NCBI GenBank assembly: GCA_963624975.1
Contig: CAVFRF010000005.1
Location: 1-19,551 of the forward strand
Direction of reading: 5' to 3'
DNA length: 19,551 nt
Source: CAVLCC01 sp963624975
GTDB taxonomy: Bacteria > Actinomycetota > Coriobacteriia > Coriobacteriales > CADBOM01
Shown here: one piece after another, positions 7,852-15,310 of the stretch
Layout of the letters: each line of letters begins with the position of its first letter
Numbering within the stretch: the stretch's first letter is position 1
Notes under the pieces: model-generated
Seen by the model: the letters and a program-made list of their open reading frames with translations, nothing else
Database searches by the model: none
What the model was told of the DNA's origin: nothing
Made by a program: the position numbers and the translations under genes

Positions 7852-9276
7852 CTACTCTCTGGCGTACGCGAACACCATCACGAGCAGCACCACCGCCAAA
7901 AGCGCCGCGAAGCCGAATGCGCAGGTGTATGCCAGCATTCCGCCTCCGGTGATGTCTAGGACCACCGTGACCAGGAACACCATCACGGCGGTGCCGAGCG
8001 ATGCCGACGCCTGCCTGGCTACCAGCGAGAACGACGTGCCGTCGGCAACTATATCTCGTGGCAGGTCTTCGAGCAGCCATGCCAGCATGCATCCAATCGA
8101 CGACGACACTCCGGTCCCTCGAATTCCCTGGACCATGGCCACATACCATATGGGCGAGCTTTCGCTGTAGGTGAGGGCCAGAAGCGCACCTGCGGCCATT
8201 ATGGCGGCGGCGATCTTCATCACCCTGGTCTTGCCGATCTTGTCGCCCAGGATGCCCGAAAGCGGATTGCAGATGAGCGCGGCGATGGCTCCGGGCAGAA
8301 GCGCGGTGCCCGCATCGGCCGCGGTGCCCCCGATCGCACCTTCGATGTAGAGCGGCATGATGAGCGTGATGCCCATGAACGACCCGAACAGCAGGTTGTT
8401 CATCCAGAAGCCGATCTTGAACTTGCGGCTCTTGAAGATGTCGAGGTTGATGAGCGGGTTTTGCACGCGATGCTGCCGGTGCGCGAACAGCCACAGAAAC
8501 ACCACGCCTGCGGCCACGGGGATCCACATGGTGAGGCTGCCGACCCCGTTGGTGCTGGCTTCCGAGAATCCGGTGAGAAGGCCGCCGAACCCGATCGCGC
8601 AAACCACGAACGAGGCCAGGTCGAGCTTGACGGAACGGTCGTGCTCGCCGCCCTTGGGCACCGTGAGCAGCGTGAGCGCCATGAGCACCACCGGCACCGC
8701 AGCCAGCGCCACGAAGAACCACCGCCAGCCCGCGCCTCCAACGAATAGGCCGCCCACCGTGGGGCCGATGTTGGGAGCGAAGCCCATCGCGATGCCCGCG
8801 ATGCCCATCGCGGTGGCCGTCTTGTTGGATCCGAACCCGGTCATGGCCACGGTCTGCATCACGGCCATCGAGAAGCCGGCTGCCACGGCCTGCATCACCC
8901 TGCCCACGATGAGGACTGCAAACGTGGGCGCGAAGAAGTCGATGAGCGAGCCTGCGAGCATGAGCGCCAGCGTCATCATCGTGTAGTTGCGGTTGTCGAG
9001 CCTGCGCCACAGGTAGCCCGTGAGCGGCACGGCCACGCCCATCGCCAGCATGTAGATGGTGGTGGCCCACTGTCCGAGGTCGACCTCGATGCCGAAGTCG
9101 TCCACCGCCACGGTGAGCATGTTGTTGAGCGCGGTTTGCGAGAGGCTGCCGGTGGCCGCCGTGAACACCAGGATGGCGAACAGCGCCACCGTGCCCTTGC
9201 GGGCGCCTTTGCCCGGCTGCGGTGCTGCTGCTGTCGCGGAAGACGCGGCGGACTCTGTATGCGAGAGCTTGTTCAA
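7852..9276 (-). CDS. MFS exporter, DHA2 (EmrB/QacA) type
   Basis: This 474-aa inner-membrane protein has about 14 predicted membrane helices, the count of the DHA2 drug:H+ antiporter family. Family signatures seen: WATTIYMLAMGVAVPLTGYL leading into a motif-A-like WRRLDNRN loop, and the motif C region GIAMGFAPNIGPTVGG followed by WRWFF. The second half repeats a basic loop (GDKIGKTRVMK). A 25-residue Ala/Lys-rich cytoplasmic tail precedes helix 1. The start codon appears to be TTG at 9276 with GAGG eight bases upstream; no ATG is available in frame nearby. It is convergent with the suf operon and divergent from pepC. Substrate unknown; no adjacent regulator or membrane-fusion partner is visible. 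Confidence 0.88.
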   Translation of the reverse strand: MNKLSHTESAASSATAAAPQPGKGARKGTVALFAILVFTAATGSLSQTALNNMLTVAVDDFGIEVDLGQWATTIYMLAMGVAVPLTGYLWRRLDNRNYTMMTLALMLAGSLIDFFAPTFAVLIVGRVMQAVAAGFSMAVMQTVAMTGFGSNKTATAMGIAGIAMGFAPNIGPTVGGLFVGGAGWRWFFVALAAVPVVLMALTLLTVPKGGEHDRSVKLDLASFVVCAIGFGGLLTGFSEASTNGVGSLTMWIPVAAGVVFLWLFAHRQHRVQNPLINLDIFKSRKFKIGFWMNNLLFGSFMGITLIMPLYIEGAIGGTAADAGTALLPGAIAALICNPLSGILGDKIGKTRVMKIAAAIMAAGALLALTYSESSPIWYVAMVQGIRGTGVSSSIGCMLAWLLEDLPRDIVADGTSFSLVARQASASLGTAVMVFLVTVVLDITGGGMLAYTCAFGFAALLAVVLLVMVFAYARE

Positions 9277-9411
9277 AACTTGGGCCTCGATTCACTTTGA
9301 GCTAATGCGGCGCGATGCATCGCCAAGTGCCAATGCACGTTTATAATCTACCCTATATGTGCGAAATCCAACGCCAACACATGCCAATACTATAAAAGAG
9401 GAGCTGCATAC
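9277..9411. promoter_or_regulatory. Divergent promoter region, MFS exporter / pepC
   Basis: This 135-base AT-richer gap separates the two divergent starts. A perfect TATAAT lies at 9342-9347 on the plus strand, 65 bases before the pepC ATG, without a convincing -35. On the minus strand TTGGAT and GATTAT are about 17 bases apart and could serve the exporter. Clustered GCCAA words (9322-9333 and 9373-9387) could be regulator sites. AGAGGAG at 9397-9403 is the pepC ribosome-binding site. Confidence 0.35.
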
Positions 9412-10815
9412 ATGAGCGAAAAGCATTGCAACGGCTGTGCGCCGCACGAGATGGAGGCCGGCGAGGTGGACGAGAAGTTCTGCGTTACGCAGACGCAGCT
9501 GGAAGCGGGGTTTGCGGCGTTTGCGGCCGACAGGGCCAGCGTGGTGGCCAAGAACTCCGTGACTTCGGGAGGGCTGGCAGGCGCGGTGCGCAACCCCGAA
9601 GCCGCAGCCCGCAGCACCATGACGTTCGACGTGGAGGTCAAGCAGGGCGAGCGCTGCGACCAGGAGAGGTCAGGTCGCTGCTGGATGTTCGCATCGCTGA
9701 ACACTATGCGCTTCCGCGTGATCGAGAAGTACTCGCTCAAGAGCTTCGAGCTGTCGCAGGCCTACCCGCTGTTTTTCGACAAGCTGGAGAAATCCAACTG
9801 GTTTCTGGAGAACATCCTCGACACGCTCGACGAGCCGCGCGACGGCCGCCTGGTGCAGTTCCTGCTCGCCGACCCCGTGAGCGACGGCGGGCAGTGGGAC
9901 ATGTTCCGCTCGCTCGTGAAGAAGTACGGCGTGGTGCCCAAGGAGGCCATGCCCGAAACGTCGTGCTCGTCCAACACCGGATCGATGAACGAGTTTCTCA
10001 CCCGCTACCTGCGCAAATGCGCCTGCGAGCTGCGCGAGGGGCACGAGGCCGGCAAGGGCGCAGACGAGCTTCGCGAGGCCAAGCGCGCCATGATGTCCAA
10101 CGTGCAGTCGCTGCTCACCGTGTGCCTGGGACAGCCGCCCGCGACCTTCGACGTGAGGCTGCGCGACAAAGACGACAAGCTGGTGCTCTCGGGCACCTTC
10201 ACCCCCAAGGGCTTCTTCGACGAGGCCGTGGGGATGGACCTCGACAGCTACATCTCGGTGATCTCGGCTCCCACTGCCGACAAGCCGTTCGGGCGCACCT
10301 ACACGGTGTCGAGGCTGGGCAACGTGCTGGAAGATCACGGCGTGCGCTACATCAACCTGCCGTCGGAAGAACTCAAGCGCGCCGCCATCGCGCAGCTGCG
10401 CGACAACCTGCCGGTGTGGTTCGGATGCGACGTGGGGCAGAGCTTCCTGGCCAAGGACGGCATAATGGACCTGGCCGCCTGCGATGCCGACACGCTGTTC
10501 GGCTTCGATGTGATCGCCGGGTTCGACAAGGCGCAGAGGCTCGACTACGGCGAGTCGCTCATGACGCATGCGATGGTGCTCGAGGGAGTCAACCTCGATG
10601 CCGAAGGCAACCCGACCCTCTGGAAGGTCGAGAACAGCTGGGGCAAGGACCATGGCCGCGACGGCTTCGACACGCTGGCCGACTCCTGGTTCGACGAGTA
10701 CGTGTACCAGGTGGTGGTGGACGAGAAGTACCTGCCCGAGCAGTGGCGGCACGCCTACCACGAGTGCGAGCCGACCGTGCTGGCTCCCTGGGACCCGATG
10801 GGCTCGCTGGCGTAG
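9412..10815 (+). CDS. pepC: Aminopeptidase C / bleomycin hydrolase (C1 family)
   Basis: This cytoplasmic papain-like cysteine aminopeptidase (467 aa) trims peptides from the N-terminus; the family forms hexameric barrels with inward active sites. The catalytic triad is visible: C90 in SGRCWMFASLN, H386 in MTHAMVLEGV and N408 in WKVENSWG. The C-terminus ends WDPMGSLA, matching the PepC arm that reaches into the active site. Odd: the N-terminus is extended by about 20 residues and is cysteine-rich (HCNGC, then C24), unlike typical PepC of about 440-450 aa. ATG 9412 has AGAGGAG eight bases upstream. The gene is monocistronic in appearance; the 148 bases after it contain inverted repeats without a U tract. 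Confidence 0.95.
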   Translation: MSEKHCNGCAPHEMEAGEVDEKFCVTQTQLEAGFAAFAADRASVVAKNSVTSGGLAGAVRNPEAAARSTMTFDVEVKQGERCDQERSGRCWMFASLNTMRFRVIEKYSLKSFELSQAYPLFFDKLEKSNWFLENILDTLDEPRDGRLVQFLLADPVSDGGQWDMFRSLVKKYGVVPKEAMPETSCSSNTGSMNEFLTRYLRKCACELREGHEAGKGADELREAKRAMMSNVQSLLTVCLGQPPATFDVRLRDKDDKLVLSGTFTPKGFFDEAVGMDLDSYISVISAPTADKPFGRTYTVSRLGNVLEDHGVRYINLPSEELKRAAIAQLRDNLPVWFGCDVGQSFLAKDGIMDLAACDADTLFGFDVIAGFDKAQRLDYGESLMTHAMVLEGVNLDAEGNPTLWKVENSWGKDHGRDGFDTLADSWFDEYVYQVVVDEKYLPEQWRHAYHECEPTVLAPWDPMGSLA

Positions 10816-10860
10816 TGCGGTGTAGCGCAGCCTGCGCAGCTGGTTCGGCATAGCGCGAGC

Positions 10861-10913
10861 AGCTGCGGGCATCGAGGCGCAGTCTCAAACAGGTATAGAA
10901 ATACCCCGCAGCT
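10861..10913. repeat. Inverted repeat upstream of the nitrogenase-like operon
   Basis: AGCTGCGGG (10861-10869) and CCCGCAGCT (10905-10913) are exact complements 35 bases apart. Inside lies a second hairpin, GGTAT-AGAA-ATACC (10892-10905), which shares one base with the outer arm, so the two compete slightly. It sits between pepC and the phosphoesterase gene. On the minus strand it contains CGGGGTAT, also present in the repeat at 17107-17204. It could be a pepC 3' structure, a regulatory leader or a decayed repeat copy. Confidence 0.45.
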
Positions 10914-10963
10914 TGGAGTACCGTTGTGGGGTTGGATCTGGAAGATAGGCGGAAATCGAGAAC

Positions 10964-11689
10964 ATGTTCTACATCACGGGCGACACCCATGGCGACTTCA
11001 GGCGCGTCAAGCGATTCGTGCGCGAGCACGAGCTGGGGAAGGACGACACGATGATCGTGCTGGGAGACGCCGGCATCAACTACTTCGGCAACTCGCGCGA
11101 CACGCAGGCCCGCAAGTTCATCGCCAAGATCCCCATCACGCTGTTCTGCATCCACGGCAACCACGAGATGCGCCCCGAAACGCTGCCCTGCTACCACGAG
11201 GCGGAGTTCTGCGGCGGCACGGTGTATGTGGAGGACGGGTTTCCCAACATACTCTTCGCCAAAGACGGCGAGGTCTACGACTTCGACGGGCTGAGCACGA
11301 TGGTGGCGGGCGGCGCGTACTCGGTGGACAAGGACATTCGCATCGCGCGCGGCTGGAGCTGGTTTGCCGACGAGCAGCCCAGCGACGAAATCAAGGCAAG
11401 GGTGGAGGGCAATCTCGACTCCATGGGCTGGAAGGTCGACGTGATGCTCACCCACACGTGCCCGCAGTCGGTGGAACCCGTGGAGGTGTTCCTGCCGCAG
11501 GTCGACCAGTCCACGGTGGACAAATCCACCGAGATCTGGCTGCAGAGCCTGGCAGACAGGCTCGACTTCAGGCTCTGGTACGTGGGCCACTATCACACGA
11601 CCAAGAACGACGGCAAGTTCCAGTTCATGTTCGACGACTTCGACGTGTTCGGCGGCCGCCTCGACTACCTGGAGGGGACGGTCGAATAG
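10964..11689 (+). CDS. Calcineurin-like metallophosphoesterase
   Basis: This 241-aa cytoplasmic protein shows the full set of two-metal phosphoesterase motifs: GDTHGDF (D7, H9), GDAGINY (D35), GNHE (N66, H67), LTHTCP (H164) and GHYHT (H209, H211). Such enzymes hydrolyse phosphomonoesters, phosphodiesters or nucleotides; no substrate can be assigned. No signal peptide or membrane segment is seen. The ATG has only a weak purine-rich GGCGGAAAT upstream. The stop is 25 bases before the nitrogenase-like fusion gene, with a strong ribosome-binding site between and no terminator, so the two are probably cotranscribed. Whether it acts in the same pathway or is just a neighbour is unknown. Confidence 0.88.
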   Translation: MFYITGDTHGDFRRVKRFVREHELGKDDTMIVLGDAGINYFGNSRDTQARKFIAKIPITLFCIHGNHEMRPETLPCYHEAEFCGGTVYVEDGFPNILFAKDGEVYDFDGLSTMVAGGAYSVDKDIRIARGWSWFADEQPSDEIKARVEGNLDSMGWKVDVMLTHTCPQSVEPVEVFLPQVDQSTVDKSTEIWLQSLADRLDFRLWYVGHYHTTKNDGKFQFMFDDFDVFGGRLDYLEGTVE

Positions 11690-11714
11690 GCGCGAACGAG
11701 GAGGGGAGCGGTTT

Positions 11715-13985
11715 ATGACCAAACTGGCGGTGTATGGAAAGGGCGGCATCGGCAAGTCCACGATGAGCGCCAACATCTCCGTGGCGCTGGCGAGAGCGGG
11801 CAAGAGCGTGCTGCAGATCGGGTGCGACCCCAAGCACGACTCGACCCGGCTGCTGCTGGGCGGGCGCGAGCTTACCACGGTGCTGGACTACATGAGGGTC
11901 ACGGGTCCTCTGGACTACAGGCTCTCCGACATACTGGCCACGGGCTACATGGACATAGGCTGCGTGGAGGCCGGCGGCCCCAAGCCCGGAGTGGGCTGCG
12001 CGGGACGCGGCATCATCTCCACTTTCGAGCTGCTGGAGCAGTTCAATTTGGGCGAGCGCTACGACACCACGCTCTACGACGTGCTGGGCGACGTGGTGTG
12101 CGGCGGCTTCGCGGTGCCCATACGTCGCGAGTACGCCGACACGATCCTAGTAGTCACGTCGGGCGAGTTCATGGCGCTCTATGCGGCCAACAACATCTTG
12201 CGCGGCATCCGCAACTTCGACGGCGACGGCTGCAGGGTCGCGGGCCTGGTGTTCAACAGGCGCGCGGTGGAAGACGAGGAGAACAGGGTGCGCCGCTTCG
12301 CCGAAGCGGTGGGGCTGCCCATATTCGCCGACGTTCCCAGGTCCGACACGTTCACCCGTGCAGAGCGCGCGGGCGTGACCGCCATGCAGCTCGCCGACGA
12401 CCCGGAGGTCTGCGCGATATTCGACGACGCGGCGGCCCGGATCGCCGCCGGCTGCAAGCTGTATCCGGCCAATCCGCTCGACGACGACGAGCTGGAGCGC
12501 GTGGTGCTGGGCGGCGATGGCAGCGGGCACTGCTCGCAGGGCGACGTGCTGGAGGAGAGCGCGGCGGTGGCGAGCACGGGCACGGCGGCAGTCGGCGAGA
12601 CCGCGGCAGCTGGCGCGAGCGCGACCGAGGAGGCCCCGGCACAGGGATACTCGCCCGACCTCGCGAAGGCCAACCGTTACCTCTCCAAGAACGTGAGGAA
12701 CTCCGAGCCGCTGCACGGATGCGCGTTCAACGGCGCGGTGTCCACGGCGGCGCACCTGTCCGACGCGGTGGTGCTGGCACATTCGCCCAAGAGCTGCGCC
12801 TACATCTCGTTCCAGGCCATCAGCTCCACGGGGCGCCGCCGGCTGTTCGAGCGCGGCTCGCTGCTGCCGGCCTCGCTGGCCCCCAACCTCGAATGCACCG
12901 AGATGGGTCAGCCCGAAATCGTGTTCGGCGGCATGGAGAAGCTCGAGTCCAAGGTGCGCGAGATCCTGGCGCGCGAACCCAAGCCCTCGGCGGTGATCGT
13001 GGTGAGCGCGTGCCCGGCCGGCATCATCGGCGACGACGTGGAGAGCATGGCTGCCCTCTCCACGCCCGAGACCCCCGTGGTGCCCATCGCCGCCGACGGC
13101 AACATGGCCGGCGACTACATGCAGGGAATGTTCATGGCCTATACCGACCTGGCCAAGGGCATCATCGACCGCAGCGTCAAGCCGAAGCCGCGAACCGTCA
13201 ACGTGGTAGCCGAGAAGATGGTTGTCACCGGCACCGAGCAGAACTTCGAGCTTATCCGCGGCTTCCTCGAGCGCATGGGCGTGAGGGTCAACTGCAGGTT
13301 CCTCTACGACTGTCCCACCGCCGACCTGCGCAACTTCCTCGAGGCGGAGCTGATACTGCCTGCCTTCAGCGACTACAGCGCCAAGACCCTCACCGGCTTC
13401 TTCAAGGAGGAGTTTGGCTGCGAATCGTACGACCGCGGCTTCCCGATCGGCTACGACGAGACGTGCGATTGGCTGCGCGAGCTGGGGGAGAGGTTCGGCA
13501 GCTCCGAGGAGGCCGAGCGCATCATCGACGAGCAGAAGGCCGGCTACGAGGCGCAGGTCGCCGAGCTGAGGCCTCAGCTCGAGGGACGCAAGCTCATGGT
13601 GTTCACCTACAACTCCGAGCTGGACTGGATCTTGAAGCCGGCCATAGACTGCGGCATGGAGGTGGTCAAGATCGGCGCGCTGGACTACTCGCAGGATTTC
13701 GGCTTCAGGTCACGCCTCGGCATAGACCTGCCGGTAGAGCTGCACTACGACCCCAAGAAGCGCGCATCCGACATCGCCGAGCTTAGGCCCGACGTGCTGC
13801 TCACCAACTACGCGTCCTCGGTCACGCAGAACGTGCCCGTGTGCGACACGATCCCGATGTGCCCCAACGTGGGCTTCGAGTCGGGCATCGTGCTGGCCAG
13901 GCGCTGGGCGCTGCTCTTGAAGATGAATCTCGAAGGAGGGTGGAAAGATGACGAATCGCTATTTGACCGATATTACGCCCGATAG
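11715..13985 (+). CDS. Nitrogenase-like NifH-NifD fusion protein
   Basis: A single 756-aa chain joins two normally separate proteins. Residues 1-250 are a NifH/BchL/CfbC-type ATP-dependent reductase: P-loop GKGGIGKST (8-16), IGCDPKHDST (35-44), cluster cysteines C95 (GVGCAGRG) and C129 (DVLGDVVCGGF), and TSGEFMALYAANNI. Residues about 251-315 are an Ala/Thr/Gly/Glu-rich linker. Residues about 320-740 are a NifD/BchN-type subunit (Pfam Oxidored_nitro) with C336 (HGCAFNGA), C361 (PKSCAYISF) and C433 (SACPAGIIGDD), the three positions that bind a P-cluster or [4Fe-4S] cluster in relatives. The NifD cofactor Cys and His ligands are not found at their expected positions, so nitrogen fixation is unlikely. 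GAGGGGAG precedes the ATG. The gene overlaps the next by 38 bases. Function unknown; probably an ATP-driven low-potential reductase. Confidence 0.9.
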   Translation: MTKLAVYGKGGIGKSTMSANISVALARAGKSVLQIGCDPKHDSTRLLLGGRELTTVLDYMRVTGPLDYRLSDILATGYMDIGCVEAGGPKPGVGCAGRGIISTFELLEQFNLGERYDTTLYDVLGDVVCGGFAVPIRREYADTILVVTSGEFMALYAANNILRGIRNFDGDGCRVAGLVFNRRAVEDEENRVRRFAEAVGLPIFADVPRSDTFTRAERAGVTAMQLADDPEVCAIFDDAAARIAAGCKLYPANPLDDDELERVVLGGDGSGHCSQGDVLEESAAVASTGTAAVGETAAAGASATEEAPAQGYSPDLAKANRYLSKNVRNSEPLHGCAFNGAVSTAAHLSDAVVLAHSPKSCAYISFQAISSTGRRRLFERGSLLPASLAPNLECTEMGQPEIVFGGMEKLESKVREILAREPKPSAVIVVSACPAGIIGDDVESMAALSTPETPVVPIAADGNMAGDYMQGMFMAYTDLAKGIIDRSVKPKPRTVNVVAEKMVVTGTEQNFELIRGFLERMGVRVNCRFLYDCPTADLRNFLEAELILPAFSDYSAKTLTGFFKEEFGCESYDRGFPIGYDETCDWLRELGERFGSSEEAERIIDEQKAGYEAQVAELRPQLEGRKLMVFTYNSELDWILKPAIDCGMEVVKIGALDYSQDFGFRSRLGIDLPVELHYDPKKRASDIAELRPDVLLTNYASSVTQNVPVCDTIPMCPNVGFESGIVLARRWALLLKMNLEGGWKDDESLFDRYYAR

Positions 13986-15258
13986 CTTCTCGGGCATCGT
14001 GTTCGCGTTCGAGGGAATCTCGAACTCGGTGACGGTGCTCAACGGTCCCACCGGATGCAAGTTCTTCCACTCGGCCACGGCCGACCAGCAGATGATTCGC
14101 CAGCTGAGCTTCGACCCGCTCAACTACCCGCGTTCGTGGTTCTTCGGGCAGCCGCGCGTTCCCTGCACCTACCTCGACACGGGCGACTACGTGTACGGCT
14201 CCGAGGAGAAGCTGCGCGAGCTGCTGGAATACATCCGCGAGTCGGTGGCCTGCGAGATGGTGGCCATCGTCAACTCGCCGGGCGCCTCGCTCATCGGCGA
14301 CGACCTGGCGGGCATCGCCCGCAGCGTGCTGGGCGATAGCGTGCACGTCGTGTGCGTGGAGACGCCGGGCTTTTCGAGCGACGTGTGCCATGGGCACGAG
14401 ACCGGCGCGCTCGAGCTGCTGCGCCAGGTGCCGCCGCGTCGCGACTTGGCCAAGGTGCCCGGGCGGGTGAACCTCCTTGGCATGTCGCTGCAGCAGCGCA
14501 ACGTGATGGGCAACGTGGGCGAGCTGACGCGCCTGCTCGGGCTTGCCGGCTGCGAGGTGGGCTGCGCCGTGTGCGCGGGCTGCACCGTGGAGGAGCTGCA
14601 GAATCTGGCGAGCGCCTCGCTCAACGTGGTGGTGTTCCCCGAGTTCGGCCTGCAGACGGCGCGCTACCTCGAGAGCGAGTACGGCATCCCGTATGTGGTG
14701 TGCGAGCCGCCGATCGGCTTCCCGGCTGCAGAGCGCTTCGTGGAGCAGGTGTGCGCGGCGCTGCAGGATGGCGCGGCCAGTGTCGACTCCGCGCCCGCGC
14801 TCGACTCCATCGGAGCCGCCCGCGCCCGCGCCTACGCGTTCATCTCGCGTATGCATTCGTTCTCGGGACTTCCCAAGGGCGTTCCCTACGCCGTGGAGGG
14901 CTGCTGCTCCGAGCTGTGCTCCTACGTGGAGTTCCTCACAGGCTACATGGGCATGCTGCCCGTGAGCGTGCACGTGCTCGACCCCGGCAGCAACGAGTGG
15001 TCCGGCCATCTCGACGGGCTTCTCGCACGCTACGGGGTGTCCGACGCGCTGGGCGCCGACCTCGATTCGTGCGATCCCGACCTCGTGTTTGGCAGCGGCA
15101 ACACCATCGGATACCTCAGGACGCTCGACCTTCGCTTTACCGGCATCGAGACCGGGCTGCCCACTCTGGGCTACTACGACGTGGTGCCCAAGACGTTCAT
15201 GGGAGCGCAGGGTTCGCTACATCTTGTGGAGATGGTCTTGAACGGCCTCATGTTCTAG
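13948..15258 (+). CDS. Nitrogenase-like NifK/BchB-type subunit
   Basis: This 436-aa protein of the Oxidored_nitro family is the likely partner of the upstream fusion. Seen: C37 in NGPTGCKFFHS (equivalent to NifK C95), the family block DYVYGSEEKLRELL (82-93), ASLIGDDLAGI (113-123), and the C-terminal signature LGYYDVVPKTFMGAQGSLHLVEMVLN. The NifK P-cluster cysteines corresponding to C70 and C153 are absent (the latter falls in NSPGASLIGDD). An unusual CCSELC (C319, C320, C324) sits in the loop after VPYAVEG. AAGGAGGG at 13933-13940 is seven bases before the ATG and lies inside the upstream gene, indicating coupled translation and likely fixed stoichiometry. I cannot assign a substrate. Confidence 0.88.
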   Translation: MTNRYLTDITPDSFSGIVFAFEGISNSVTVLNGPTGCKFFHSATADQQMIRQLSFDPLNYPRSWFFGQPRVPCTYLDTGDYVYGSEEKLRELLEYIRESVACEMVAIVNSPGASLIGDDLAGIARSVLGDSVHVVCVETPGFSSDVCHGHETGALELLRQVPPRRDLAKVPGRVNLLGMSLQQRNVMGNVGELTRLLGLAGCEVGCAVCAGCTVEELQNLASASLNVVVFPEFGLQTARYLESEYGIPYVVCEPPIGFPAAERFVEQVCAALQDGAASVDSAPALDSIGAARARAYAFISRMHSFSGLPKGVPYAVEGCCSELCSYVEFLTGYMGMLPVSVHVLDPGSNEWSGHLDGLLARYGVSDALGADLDSCDPDLVFGSGNTIGYLRTLDLRFTGIETGLPTLGYYDVVPKTFMGAQGSLHLVEMVLNGLMF

Positions 15259-15273
15259 TGTTTCGACTCTGGT

Positions 15274-15310
15274 GGCCGCCGGCGCTCGGGGATGCTCGAA
15301 GCCGGCGGCC
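15274..15310 (+). terminator. Likely terminator of the nitrogenase-like operon
   Basis: GGCCGCCGGC (15274-15283) pairs perfectly with GCCGGCGGCC (15301-15310) across a 17-base loop, 15 bases after the NifK-like stop, and is followed by CATATTGTTT. The U run is imperfect but the position fits. Confidence 0.65.

Noticed and set aside
7304..8170. Plus-strand open frame spanning the end of sufU, the regulator and the MFS gene.
   Set aside because: It runs across three genes on both strands and is Arg-rich shadow sequence.
11715..15258. A nitrogen-fixation (nif) locus.
   Set aside because: The expected FeMo-co Cys and His ligands of NifD are missing, NifK P-cluster cysteines are incomplete, the reductase is fused, and no nifB/E/N genes are present.
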